Shown: positions 27,076 through 39,322, counted from the stretch's first letter. The stretch is 64,000 nucleotides of DNA from Sphagnum compactum (GCA_965153455.1 OZ234495.1:19650875-19714874); one strand, 5' to 3'. Notes: generated by a model from the letters alone, not told the origin. Numbers and translations are program-made.

Positions 27076-27960
27076 TTTTTTCATCTATGCCATTCATGGT
27101 CCTCCCATGTTCTTAGAAAACAATTGCTTTTGTTTTTGCTTCATTGTGTGTAGTTGATTTCATTCATCATCATCAACATTTTGCTTATGTCTGAAACTAT
27201 TGACAAGCAAAAATTCTTGATCAACCTTCTTGCAATGTATTTGTTTGAAAAATATTTTTACATGTGGGTTTAGGGTTTTTTTTTTGCCTACCCTACGCAA
27301 GGTTATTACAAGTGTTGACCAACCAATTTTTACTTAACAAGAGACCCTCGGGTCCTACTTCCAATTTTTTGCAAATTTTTTGAAAAAACCTCTAATTCTT
27401 GTTCAAAGATTTGTTTTTAAAAAATTTGATAGAACCTTCAATCTGGTTTTACATTTACTTCTTCATATTTCAAGGCCCTTGGTTCTGGGTTTGTGAAAAA
27501 TAAATTCCTAGCCAAGTTTGGTTCTAAACCAGATCTGGTTCTACATACCTAATGCACAACCTAAAATCGATTTTCCCTTTTTGCTAGCACTATACCACCA
27601 ATAAAAATGTGACCACCTATATCAACTATATGCCTAATGCACACCCCACCCTAACCCCAAATTATTTTTGAAAAAAATTTATTGCTATTATTCAAAACCT
27701 GGATTTAAACAAATGAAAACTAACAACATTTCTAACCCCAATCAAATAGATAAAAAATTAACAATTTTTTTTTAATTTAACAAAAAAATTCAGAACCAAA
27801 ACTTTAACTTTGTAGTTAATTCAAGATGGCTTTATGTATTATGGGGGCCATTGTACCTGGTGAGGTGCATGTGAAGAATTTGGGCAAGTTGAATAGCAAA
27901 ATGGGCACAATGGCTTGTATTTCAAACATGTTCCATTACATAATGATTTTCATAACTTTA

Positions 27961-28018
27961 TATAATGGTCATGTGAATTTACATAATGGTCATGTACATT
28001 TACATAGTAGCCATGTGG
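27961..28018. repeat. Short degenerate tandem repeat (about 22 bp)
   Basis: About three copies of a unit built on ATAATGGTCATGT plus TTTACAT. No function seen. Confidence 0.6.
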
Positions 28019-28150
28019 CCCAAGTTAGGTTAGGTACACCCAAGAAGACCCTCTATTGTGCCTTGTAAGGGGACTAAAAAGAGGCAAGCAAGGCCACATG
28101 AAAACCATTACTTGTAGAGTAATTCCATTAGGTCGGCCATTCACCCGATA

Positions 28151-28252
28151 ATAAGCTTAGGACAAGGTGGTAGGAGCAAAATGCACCTTACACCTACATA
28201 TATAAGCTTAGGACCAGGTGGTAGGAGTAGAATGCACCTTACACCTATATAC
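28151..28252. repeat. 51-bp tandem duplication
   Basis: Two adjacent copies begin ATAAGCTTAGGAC and end in CACCTTACACCTA, with a few substitutions. Confidence 0.85.
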
Positions 28253-29110
28253 ATAAGAGGCCTATTGTAAGCATAAGGTGCCCTCCAATTACACTACAAA
28301 ATTTCTTGCGGGAGTGCTTTGTCATAGAATGGTTGCATGTGGGTACTAACGATGTGCCATGATACCACTATGTCCCCACAATTCATGTCCCTATGAACAC
28401 CATAGTGAATAGAAATTATGCCCAGCACCCAATATACCCAACTACTTTTTCTTTTAGATTTTTGTTGTGGCCAATTTGTTGCCACTATATTTCTATCAAG
28501 TTCCCAATGGGTTTACCAACAAGTTCCCCCCACGTTCTCAATGTGTTCCTCAACATGTTCCGAAAGGCACCTCACTTTGTCCCATATGTTTTGCCCAACA
28601 TTTTGTCTTCTTGAAATGTATAAATCTGGGTGTTTATTGGGGTTTATACCTTTCAATGTTTAGAGTGAATACTTCATGTTGCAAACTCTCATAACTTTTT
28701 GGCAATGAGCCAATGAAAGAGATTCATTACACAAATAAATTGTCATCTTGAAAGGCACCTCTCAACTAATTAACATGCACCCCAACTCTTGGAAGGGGGA
28801 ATTAGGCTAGGCAAAAAATAGGTGATGAACACAATTAGAACTATAAATTATGTTTAACCAATGAGGCATTGCAGCATGACATTCAAGAGGCCTAGTTTTT
28901 TTTTTTAGGGGAAGGGGTTTGATGGGTGATGGATTTTTTTGGTATTTGTTGTTTTCAATGTGAATCACAATATACTATCATATATTGTGAAGGGGTGCCA
29001 AAGAGAAGCATGAATAAGTTCATGCCCCTTGCATTAGCTTAGGCCAAAAATGACAACGAACATAGATAGGTAAGAATTTTGCAATGAAGAAGGTTGCATG
29101 CACCCTTAGG

Positions 29111-29265
29111 GAAGAAGTAAATTTGAACAACTTTGTTAAGGCAAGATGCCACTTCATTGAAGACACCTCTTACTTCACATTGTTACACAAACAAAGTATG
29201 AAGGAAGTTTGACCATTTCACTAAAGCAAGGTGTCACTTCATTGAAGATACTTGTGCTTCACATT
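29111..29265. repeat. Diverged direct duplication, spacing about 85 bp
   Basis: Two copies share GCAAG-TG-CACTTCATTGAAGA followed by CTTCACATTG (positions 29141 and 29226), with several substitutions between them. Confidence 0.7.
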
Positions 29266-31219
29266 GCCCCCAGTTTACTCTTGCAACCTATATAAAAAGT
29301 GTGGCCCTCACTTCGACCCCTATGCCTTGCACTAGGTTTTAGTTTTGCAACTTATATATGAATAGTCCAAAGGGAGAAGATCACAATATATCTATTTTAT
29401 TTATTTATGGGCCAATCATAGATGCCCATCCCAACAAGAAAAAAATAAAATTGAACTTAGATGATCCCCACAACTAATTAATTTGGATCACACTAGCCCT
29501 AACATAACATAACTGTGGTGTGGAAGAGCCATCTTATAGGTACGATCGCCTCTAGAAGGCTCAAGGGTCAAAAGCCATTGGGAAGTTCACAAGTCTTGGC
29601 TCTTTGAAGAGATTTCAATCCAACCACTTTTTTTTTTTTAAGGCTTATATTATTACAAAAAAATGCCAGTGGTGGTTTGAAAATGTCCAAGGTGAAAAAG
29701 TTTGCAACAATTTAGGCTAATTTGTGCAATTTGTCATCTCTTGATTCATCTTATGTGCTTCTTGCATTGTTATTCTCAATTTCTACCTCTTTTTTTTTTT
29801 TGGTCAATTGGAGGAGATGAGTGGCAAACATGTGTTGCAAGATGGGTGTGTGAGAGGGAGAGAGATTTGTAAGTTTAAGAATCATACTCTAATCACAATT
29901 CTCAATTGTGTGTGGTTCAATTATTTGTGGTCTTTCCTTTCTTTGAAAAGATGTTTATTCCACATTGTCTTCTTATTAATGTACTACAACTTTAGTAGGT
30001 AAGAGCATATGAAAGACTTTTTGTGTAAAGTGTGATTCACCAAAAGGCTAATAACTATCCATCATGCATAGAAAATGAATGATTTAAAGAGATTATAATG
30101 GGATCTTTGTCTTTGGTTGTTGCAGATGATGACCATTTGTCCCAAACATAAATAAAATAATAAATTTTTTTGAAACTATTTATAATAATTCAAAAAAATT
30201 CTAAATAAACTTTTTGTTTATTGATGAAATTCATTCACGAGTTTCACCTTTCATCCATAATGAATGAAATTCATCATCGTCCAATTCACGCATATAACCA
30301 TTTCATCATTGTCCAATTTTCATTCATTATGGATATTTAGGATAACAAAATATTCTTAAAAGTGCAAGGGTTTAGGGTACTTCCTTGCATTGTCCTGGTT
30401 CATAGATACTCTAACTTATAAATTCTTACTTCAACATAGCAAAATTTTCTGTCAAGACCCAATCCCACCATTTTGTGGAACCCTGACCAATGCACATATA
30501 ATTAACAATAATAATAATAATAAGACATTGATGTGTTTTGAACTTTGTGGGTAGATATATTGAAAACCCTTGCAAATATGTGGATGTAATTTGTAAGGAT
30601 AAGATTGATTTTGGGAAAAGAAACAATTAATATGTTCGCAAGATGGTGAAAAAGGGATACAAATATGTGGAAAAAATGCATTAGCTGAAAATTTTGTATA
30701 ATTTTCATCACACACCTTTTTTTTTTTAAACATCAAATGCATTTGCAAGTTTTTGAAAGAGAAATAATTAGATAATTTATTTTTCATGTATTCTCAATAT
30801 CATGTAATGCGCAATCCATCAATGCATTCAAATACATAACTTTATGACAAAAGTAACCCCAAATGAAAGGGAGAAATAAACCCATTGAAATGTATATTTT
30901 TGAAGAATTCTATTTACTTTTTAGCATTGAATTTTTAAAAAATGTAAATTCCAAAAATCTAGGGTTTAGGGTTTTGAAAATATTCCTGACAAACTTTTCT
31001 GGAAAGATTTACTGCTAAAATGAATTTTCCAAAAAGACCCAAGTTCTAGAGTTAAGTGTTTTTTTGGAGCCACGGGCAGTTGTTGTTGGCCACTTTAGTC
31101 TACGGGCAGAGGCCAAAAATATAACCCAACCCTGAAACGTGGTCAACAAACAATACGAGTAAGCGTCAATGGGACCACATTGTACCACGTGCGCAATAGT
31201 GCAGACAACCGACAATTTT

Positions 31220-31917
31220 CTGTGTGAGCAGAATCTGATTAGGCTCTAATTAAGCGCTAATTAAGCATAGTTTAACTTAATTAGTAGCCACGAGCCGCGT
31301 AGGGACGAAGACGAAGCGCCAAAACGTCGATAATTCCAGTGTGAACAGAATCTGATTAGGCACTAATTACGCGTTAATTAAGCATAATAATTTAACGTAA
31401 TTAGTTGCTGTACTTTATGCTAGTTGGTGACAAGTTACAGTGGCAATAGAATCTGTTTAGCCATTAATTAACCTTCTAATTAAGCATAGTTTAACGCAAT
31501 TAGTGGCCACAAGACGGGTAGCGAGGAAGACGAAGAAGCGCGAGAACGTCGACAATTTCAGTGTGAACAGAATTTCCCATTAGCCACTAATTAAGCGCTA
31601 ATTAAGCATATTTTAACATGATTATTAGTTGCTGGGACCCACCTAGCGAGGAAGACGAAACGAAACAACGTCGACAATATTTCAGTGTGAACAGAATCTG
31701 ATTAGCCATTAATGAAGCGCTAATTAAGCATAGTTTAACATAATTAGTGGCCGCGACTCGTGTAGCTTGGAAGTCGAAGAGCATCAACGTCCACAATTTC
31801 AGTGTGAACAGAATATGATTAGCCAATTAATTAAGTACTAATTAAGCAGAGTTTAAAGTAATTATCAGTGGCCACGACCCGCGTAGCCAGGAAGATGAAG
31901 CGCAACAACGTCGCAAT
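31220..31917. repeat. Six-copy array of a ~120-bp unit upstream of EXO70
   Basis: Copies start near 31220, 31338, 31439, 31560, 31684 and 31801, with periods of about 101-124 bp. Each begins near GTGTGAACAGAATCTGATTAG and continues with one or two CTAATTAAG blocks. Most then have AATTAGTGGCCACGA, a GAGGAAGACGAAGCGC block and AACGTCGACAAT. Copies 2 and 4 are the most diverged in the middle. The array ends about 585 bp before the EXO70 ATG. TAATTA cores are homeodomain-type sites and ACGT is a bZIP core, so a regulatory role is possible. No transposase or inverted ends were seen. Confidence 0.92.
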
Positions 31918-32502
31918 GGCTATGGCGGTCTGCGTTCAGCTTCTTCCCAACTCCTTCTCTTGTTCACTGGCGCTCTCCCTGAGCAACTCGCGCCGTGGCC
32001 TTGGTAGCCACCAGATCAATTCCCCACATCGCCATGCTCATTTCGATCTGACACTTTGCTGATTTGGTGCAGTTTTTGGAACAGAAGAGAGTACACACAC
32101 CTGAACAAGGGTTTGTTGTCAGGGAGAAGAGGTTGGTTTCTAGTTCTACAGCTTTGCGCCCGTCCTTTCTTTTCGGGTTTTTTTTTTTGGTTTGTTTTTC
32201 CTGCGAATATAATTCTGCAATGTGTCTGTAGAGCAGCGAAAAAAAAGGAAACGAGTTAGAGTAGTACTAGCGGATATTGTTCATGAGCTTTGGAGGAGGA
32301 CGGGGTGGAGAAGTGCAGAGAGAAGAGGCTTTTTTTCTCTCGGTAGAGGAGCGAGGGAGGAGCTTCTTCTTGCTGCTGTGTGTGATTTTTTTTCCTTGGC
32401 AAGGATGACTTGATTTGGAGGTTATAGAAGAGGGCCCGCCGTGTTTTTGTACTACTGGCTAGATCATCGTGTTGCGTGCGGAATACGGCAATACCGCGGC
32501 CG
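31918..32502 (+). promoter_or_regulatory. EXO70 promoter-proximal and leader region
   Basis: This is less AT-rich than the DNA further upstream, and it carries CT-rich segments and several short open frames with ATGs. No clear TATA box stands out. It likely contains the transcription start and 5' UTR of EXO70. The small frames show no family resemblance. Confidence 0.45.
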
Positions 32503-34895
32503 ATGGCAGCAGATGGAGAAGAGCGAGTTCTAATCACAGCACAACAGATTGTGAGATCGTTAGGCACCACAGATACTGCGATGACGGACGACATGCTCCA
32601 AATTCTCTCGAAGTTTGATCACAGATTCTCCAGCATGAATGACAAGTCCAAGAAGCTAGAGTTGAGTACCTCGCAAGAGGTAAACACAACAGCTACAGAT
32701 GAAGATCTGCAGCAGTCGAAGAGTTCCCGACCTTCTTCACGGGGCGCGGGCAGTTCGAAGATGATCGAATCGCGCCTTGATCATGCGGAGGATGTGGTGG
32801 TTCGATGGCATATGGGATACTCAGAGCGAGCCAAGCAGCAGAGGATTTTCGAGTGCCCGGAAGAGGAGGCTTCCACTTATCTGGAAGCGGTGGACGAGGT
32901 ACAGAACCTGCTGGATCAGTTGTCCGTGCAAAACAAGGAGGAGGAGGAGGAGGAGCAGCCTGCAACCCTGGAGAGAGCACAGAACGTGATTCAGCTGGCG
33001 ATGGAGAGACTAGAGGAGGAGTTCCGGCACTTGCTTGCGCAGAACAGCCGATCTGTGGACCCGGATTGGCTCTTTGACTCCATGGCAGTGGCTGGATCGT
33101 TCAGAAGCTCTTTCGATGACGATCATCATCATACCGTAGATGATGCGGCAGCAGCATCGGAGATCAGCTCCTCCGGGGAGGAAGATGCCGCCGGAGATGA
33201 AGACGAAGATGTTCTTCCGGTGGCAAGACCCAGAGAAATTGTGCCGACGACCGTGGATTTGGTGCATCCTGAAGTTGTAATGGACCTTAGAAACATAGCC
33301 CAGCGAATGATTGCCGCAAATCACCAGCTTGAATGCTGTCAGGTGTATGTGAATAGTAGGAAGGCTGTGCTGGAGGACAGTTTGTATGGACTTGGGGTGG
33401 AGAAGCTCAGCATTGAGGAGGTCCAGAAGATGCCTTGGGATGTCCTGGAGGACACCATCCGGAAGTGGATCCAGGCAATGAAAGTGGGAGCTTTGGTGCT
33501 GTTTGCAAGTGAGAAGCTGCTCTGTGAACAGGTTTCTCTCATCATCTCTCACACTAATAGTCTCAGCTTGCTTGCCTCCACAAGACCCAATGCAAATAAC
33601 TATATTTCAACTCACTTTCAGGAACACCCAATTTTGCAACCCAATCATTGCTATGACACCTAGTACAGAGTTGGTTGCTTACTGATCCTCAAGTTTTGCT
33701 TTTGCACCCATGTCAGCATTTTCAGGAATCTAAGTATATGCATCCACAATACCTAAAAGTTCTATCTATGGCATCCTTTTTTTTGCAGGTGTTTCCAGCA
33801 CCCATTTCAGAAACATGTTTCAGTGATGTTGCCAATGAGACAATGATGCAGCTGCTGAGTTTAAGCAAAGCTCTAGCCACTGGTCAGAGGTCACCAGAGA
33901 AGCTCTTCAAAGTTCTGGACATGTATGAAAGCCTTCGGGATCTTCTTCCCAAGATTGAAAACATATTCTCTGGAGTGTCAGGTGCAAGTCTGACGTCAGA
34001 GGCATCAAGGATCTTGTTGCTTCTGGAAGAAGCAGCCACTGGAACGTTTGCTGAATTTGAGAGTGCCATCCAAAGAGATGGGTCACGAACTCCTGTGCCT
34101 GGTGGTGGTGTGCATCCGCTAAGTCGGTATGTCATGAACTATATCAAGCTCCTGTGTGAGTACAAAGATACACTGGAGCAGCTCTTCAGGGAGAAGAATA
34201 AGGATGGCATGAGTCTTTCAGGCACTGATGATGGGGAACTGGATGTGTTGGGTGGGGATGATGGAGATAGAATAGAGAGAAAGTCATGGTTAGCTGTGCA
34301 AATACACAGGTTGATCCATGTGCTTCACAATAATCTAGATGGGAAGTCCAAGGTCTACAGGGACCCAGCCTTAACATACCTGTTTCTTATGAACAATATC
34401 CACTACATAGTGCAGAAGGTTAAGTATTCAGATGTGATAGGGCTGCTTGGGAATGACTGGGTAAGAAGGCGAAGTGTAATTGTTAGGCAGTTTGCCACAA
34501 GCTACCAGAGGGCAGCATGGACCAGAGCTCTTTCCTTCTTGAAAGATGAAGGCATTCACAGCTCCGGGAGTTTCTCAAGTGGTGTTTCTAAAATGGTGCT
34601 AAAGGATAGGTTCAAGAACTTCAATGCAGCATTTGAGGAGGCTCATAAAGCACAGACAACATGGGTTGTTTCTGATCCGCAGCTTCGCGATGAGCTCCGC
34701 ATCTCTATTAGCGAGATGTTACTTCCTGCATATCGGGCATTTTTTGGTCGATATGGTAACTTCTTGGAGACAGAAAAGCGTGCAGACAAGTACATAAAGT
34801 TCTCTCCTGAAGATCTGGAAATTGCTATTGATGATTTCTTTGAAGGGTCATCTGGTTCATTGGCTGTAAGAAGGAGACCATTCACAACACAATGA
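32503..34895 (+). CDS. EXO70: EXO70 exocyst subunit, two exons
   Basis: EXO70 is the exocyst subunit that binds membrane phosphoinositides and tethers secretory vesicles at the plasma membrane. Exon 1 is 32503-33531. The 257-bp intron runs from GTTTCT to a T-rich tract ending TTTTGCAG, and exon 2 is 33789-34895. Both join in phase 0 to give 711 aa. The N-terminus (QQIVRSLGTTDTAMTDD, ILSKFDHRFSSM) matches the plant EXO70 coiled-coil start. The C-terminal domain shows EKLFKVLDMYESLRDLLP, HPLSRYVMNYI, YLFLMNNIHYIVQKV and ADKYIKFSPEDLE, all family hallmarks. An acidic Ser-rich insert lies near residues 228-248. Plant EXO70A genes are intron-rich whereas the B-H classes are often intronless. One intron and the N-terminus suggest the non-A group, but subclass is uncertain. 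No lesions seen. The upstream frame from 32476 begins with GTG, so ATG 32503 is chosen. Confidence 0.92.
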
Positions 34896-36810
34896 GCTAT
34901 CAACAAAACATATGTCTGCCTTTGCAATCTGTACAGGGCATGAAGAGCCCAACTTTAGATATGGACTTGCTCAATGTATGCTGATTTTACTAGTTTGTAA
35001 AAAAACCAAGGCTTCCAACACCTGCTACATGTATACCAAATAGACATGGTAGTCTGTGTTTTATGGGTAGGACTTTGGATAACTGTAAACTTCAGCTTCA
35101 GGCAGATGCATGTTCTAGTTATGGGTTTCTAGGAATTGCAACAGGGGCATTAACAAATGGACATACTCTTGACATGGTTGGAGAACATGGGGTAGTCCTG
35201 GACAACATAAAGTTGCAGAAACTGGAAAGGAGTCTTTTGGAGGTTTGAGTCTACTGAAGGAAAGCACCAGGCAGGTAGAAAGAGTCTGCTTATCTTGAGT
35301 CTCCCCTCCTTTTCATCCAGGTCTCTCTGTGTTTGGGAATAGAATTGGCCTGATAATATGCCAGAAGCTTTGTTGTGGGCTATGTTTTGCTTGGTTTCTC
35401 TTGGGATATGGATTCCACATCTGGTGGTCCAGTCTCTTATCATGTGCTTTACTGTAGGGTGGCATGCCATGGACTCCCTTCAAGATTTGGTGGTGTAGGT
35501 TCCTCAATTCCAAAAGCAGATAGTTGTTTTCTGGTGTGTGTCTAGACTATGCAATGGCCCAATCAAACTCCTTGCTATTGGCAACTAATATGACTATATA
35601 ATGGTGTTTTTTCTTTTCAATTTTTCCATTAAATGCTATTTGGGTACCAATGAATTGTAAGTGCATTTACCCTGATTGGTACCAGAGCATGAAATAGGGG
35701 TCAAGATGGAAGGCGGAGAGATTGACAGACAACAATGAGGTGAGTCAGAGTCACTGGTTTTGCTTTGTGTCTAGTTCTCAATTTTTTGTCTACTACTGTT
35801 AATTTTGCCTTATTGACAGGAATTTTGCAGCTGGTGCACTTGATAGTAGGGTGCAACTCACTGGGTCTCTAGATCACTGCTGTTAAGTGCAATTGATGTT
35901 GGGGCTAGGTTGCACTTGCAGCACTTTCAGTTCTGGCATGGCAAGGTGGGTAGGTGAACAATTTGACCCGTACAATGCACAATACCAGCTCATGTGTTAG
36001 CTAATTGTTTGGAGATAGGAAGCTTATTGTTTAGTGCTTTCTTTGCATTGGTATTCTGAAGTCTATTTTTACAGCCTTGCAGAAGAACCATGGTAGTTTT
36101 GAGTCTTATTGTTTAGTGCTTTCTTTGTGTTGGGATTTCAAAGTCTGGATCTTTACAGCCTTGCAGAAGTGCCATTGTAATTTTCAGGAGCATTCTGCGA
36201 AGGATTTGTTAGTTGCAAAATTGCAGTCCTCTTATGTGTCCTGCTGGATGATGAGAGAAACAGACATCCGCATACAGATTATGGCGAACAATAGCTAGAC
36301 TGCAGTGTGATGAATCATTCTGCAGACGGTTTCACAATCAGCCTGCAGACTTAAACATTGAGTCCCACTCTTATTGTTTTTCTCTATCCCCATGCCAATG
36401 TGTATTGCAGCTGCATCACAAAAACACTACATGCCAATGCTAGTGTCGGAATGGTACCAGTGTTTTTTTCTTGGACAAATTCTGTCATTTTTTGAGCAAA
36501 ATTTTTGGGAAAATCATGGATTTTTATTTTCTAGTGAATTTTTTTCTATTTTTTTCTATTTTTTTGAAAAACAATTTACCCAATTTTTAATATTAAGAAA
36601 TGAAAGAAACACCATGCTTCAGCCTTGGTACATGTATGCTTTCACAGCCCTCCAAGTTCTAGTTCTAGGTGATGAGTTAGCTTGACTTAGACTATTGGTC
36701 TAGCTTGAGTTAGCCGCCATGGTGAAGGTTTGGGTTCTTGGGTAGTTCTGATTACCTATTTGGGTTCATTTTGCATTCCAATTTTTGAACCATTTTCAGG
36801 GTTCCAACAA
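34896..36810. other. EXO70 3' flank and intergenic DNA
   Basis: The first few hundred bases are probably 3' UTR. A TGGTACCAGAGC at about 35679-35690 differs by one base from the initiator tRNA-Met primer-binding site of plant LTR retroelements, so an old retroelement end may lie here. No LTR pair or coding domain was found. A short duplication (TTGTTTAGTGCTTTCTTTG, near 36024 and 36108) is also present. No gene is visible. Confidence 0.5.
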
Positions 36811-37005
36811 TAACCAGTTAGAAATTAACCAGTGTTGGCTGGTTATTGAGTTATCAACCAGTTATCAACCTGGTTATCAGGTAGGAACTATTAATAACTT
36901 ACCAACCAGTTATTGGTTTTTGATAACCAGTTAATAACCTAACCACTTGGTATTGAAATTTCAAAATCTAATAACCTGCTTGGATGACCTGGTTATCATC
37001 TAGGT
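36811..37005. repeat. Cluster of TAACCAGTTA-like motifs in both orientations
   Basis: About nine copies of AACCAGTTA or its reverse form (TAACTGGTT, CCTGGTTATC) occur in under 200 bp. The core is nearly self-complementary, so neighbouring copies could pair. Spacing is irregular, unlike a simple satellite. Confidence 0.8.
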
Positions 37006-37010
37006 AGTTT

Positions 37011-37013
<3 letters not shown>

Positions 37014-37043
<30 letters not shown>
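37014..37043. repeat. (TA)n microsatellite
   Basis: About fifteen TA dinucleotides in a row directly follow the TAACCAGTTA cluster. Confidence 0.95.
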
Positions 37044-37046
<3 letters not shown>

Positions 37047-37109
37047 AGAAAATTAAAAATGGAAATGAAATAAAATATTTAATTTAATTTCTTTTTTAAA
37101 CCCCATAAC

Positions 37110-37591
37110 TAGTTGTCATATATATGTTATTATATTGACACCTACAACCATCGTTATCCACACACATGAATCTAATAACATAGCAACCCTCTTCAAAAAT
37201 GCATAACCTCCAAACCAAAATATGACTCATTTACAACATAAGAATTCAAGATTAAAACAAAAGATAAAAAATCAAAACATCGTGTGTAAAAGAAAACTGG
37301 CGTAACATAAAAAAACTACAAAATAAAATAAACATTATGTGTTTTGAAATCTCATCAAACATCTTTGGATTATATCCCATACACTAAATAACTAGAACCT
37401 TGATCACATTGAAATCAGTTCCACAATAATTAATTCTAATTTACCTATGGTAACAAAAATATAAACATGTAATTAATATTTTAAAAATTTAGTTGCCATG
37501 CATTACCATATTAGCACCTACAACCCTCATTGTCCACACACACAAACTTAATAACATAATAACCTTCTTAAAAAGCGCATAACCTTCAAAC
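37110..37591. repeat. Pair of diverged direct repeats about 380 bp apart
   Basis: Copy A (37110-37215) and copy B (37490-37591) share CACCTACAACC, TCCACACACA, TAATAACATA and GCATAACC in the same order. The CACTA-like end at 37593 directly abuts copy B, so the element seems to have inserted into this repeat. The sequence that should follow copy B was not located to the right of the element. Confidence 0.75.
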
Positions 37592-37810
37592 TCACTACAA
37601 CAACAGGGGGCTATTTTGCAATCCAAATATCATCGCAAACAACAAAGAAAGAAATTTCCGAAAGCCCACTGTTGTGAACCATAATTCCTCGCAAACTCTT
37701 AAGCTTTTGCGATACCATAACATTCGCACCCGTACCATTGCAAGTCCTTCACAACTCGCGAACTTGATAAAATCGCAAAACTTTTCCGATTATAACTGCT
37801 TCTATACATT

Positions 37811-38090
37811 GTTTGCGATTAACACTACATCGGAAACTATTTGCAACAAACCCATCACCGCAACGACTTAACAAATCGACTCAAAAGTCTATCGGTTTTC
37901 GATTTAAGATCTAACGCAAACATTTCGGGATTCTCAAAATGCCGCTAAAAGTTTGCGATTAACATTACATCGGAAACTATTTGCAACAAACCCATCACCG
38001 CAACGACTTAGCGAATCGACTCAAAAGTCTATCGGTTTCCGATGTAAGATCTAACGCAAACATTTTGGGATTCTCAAAATGCCGCTAAAA
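37811..38090. repeat. 140-bp tandem duplication near the element's left end
   Basis: Copies 37811-37950 and 37951-38090 both start GTTTGCGATTAACA and end in GCCGCTAAAA, with only a handful of differences. Each carries TTTGCGA-type motifs, so the duplication doubles the number of candidate binding sites. Confidence 0.92.
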
Positions 38091-38287
38091 GTTTGCGAAA
38101 TCTATGATTTCGCAAACCTATTCTGGAATGATTTTACCCGTAAGAGTGTAGCAATGTCTATGACATGGTATATTTGGTCTTTTGGCTTTTGCAGTGTTGC
38201 GAAGAATTATGACTCGCAAATGGTTTTGAGATCCATTGTGTATCGCAAGAACATGGCATTGTATTCTTATTTTGGAAGCATGGTTTA

Positions 38288-39273
38288 TGTCGCAACCCTA
38301 GCTTTGGGCCCGGGACCAAAAGCAAAAGGGTTATAAGGTGGCGGGTCAAGAGGAAGCCCGGGAGTTAAACCAAGAGGAAGCCCGGGAGTCAAGGCAAGAG
38401 AAAGCCCGGGAGTCACATCACACTCCCAGGAGTGTAAGAAAGTGTGAGGGAGTGTGAGGGAGTGAACACTCACACTCCCAAGGCAACTCCCACTTTGGGA
38501 GATGGAGTCCCGGTGGACTCCCGAAACTTCAGAGAGCAATTGCAGGTGTCAAACCTCAATGTCTTGTGGCGTTCTTTATATCATTGGAAAGCTCTTGAAG
38601 CATAGATATCTAAAATGGGCTCGCATTGCTCATTTGGACATCTGAAACACAAGTTATGGCCAAAAGAAGGGTCGGGAGTCGAATTCCCGGGAGTCTGCCA
38701 ATTTTGACTCCCGACCACTAAAAGTCAGGAATCGACCCGAAATACTAGGCTACAGAGGACGTGCGACATACCGTTGGAAAGGTCTCGACGAGATCTACAA
38801 CTTTGCTTCAGACCGCATCGCGATCCGAGGTCTGCTCGCAAAGTTATGGGGCTCCAAAGTCGCGGGAGTCCCATTTGGCGCGATTTCGGGACTCCCACTC
38901 GGGAGTCCCGGGAAAAATAGCCATTTGGATGTAGCCTCCGTGGAGAGCTGCAGAGTATACTATAAGGGGGAAGGTGGTGGCTTCCCCCAAGTCCGGGCCA
39001 TGGTGAGTCTTGTGTGTCCGTGTTGCCCATGGCTCGTCCTAGCACCAAGGGTGCTTCAACTTTGCACTAACCACTTTGTGTGGTTCCATGCAGGCCCGTG
39101 TGAGTGAGTGAAGCTTGTCAACTCTTCCTAGTCTATCCCGGGACTTCTAGCACGCCCCTCTCACCCCCCCTCTAGTGCTAGAAGTCGGGAGCGTGCTCCA
39201 AGTTCCAACTCCTTCCGCATTGCTACATACTTGGACCCTCAAGTGGGTCCACTAGGAACTTGGGAGTGCGTCA
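38288..39273 (+). repeat. 5' LTR
   Basis: Begins TGTCGCAACCC and ends GGGAGTGCGTCA, two bases before the primer-binding site. Near its start it holds three 24-bp tandem units (AAGAGGAAGCCCGGGAGT type, 38347-38418). GGGAGTC or GACTCCC recurs many times over the rest. Confidence 0.88.
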
Positions 39274-39275
39274 TT

Positions 39276-39287
39276 TGGTATCAGAGC
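39276..39287 (+). other. Primer-binding site, initiator tRNA-Met type
   Basis: TGGTATCAGAGC is the usual plant LTR-element site complementary to the 3' end of initiator tRNA-Met. It lies immediately inside the 5' LTR. Confidence 0.92.
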
Positions 39288-39322
39288 TCCGGTGAGCTCG
39301 ATCCACTTATTGGGGAGTTCCG

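Larger units (their letters stand above)
25707..31210. other. Intergenic between NSF and EXO70, with decayed repeats
   Basis: The first few hundred bases are the NSF promoter and leader side. The rest is AT-rich, with several short duplications listed separately and one possible retroelement scrap near 26.94 kb. Telomere-like TTTAGGG pairs occur at about 27266 and 30960 but are too short to be arrays. A G-box core CACGTG lies at 31186-31191, just before the EXO70 upstream array. No intact gene is visible. Confidence 0.55.

Noticed and set aside
27266-30975. TTTAGGG pairs as interstitial telomere arrays
   Set aside because: Only two tandem units at each place; such short matches are common in plant DNA.
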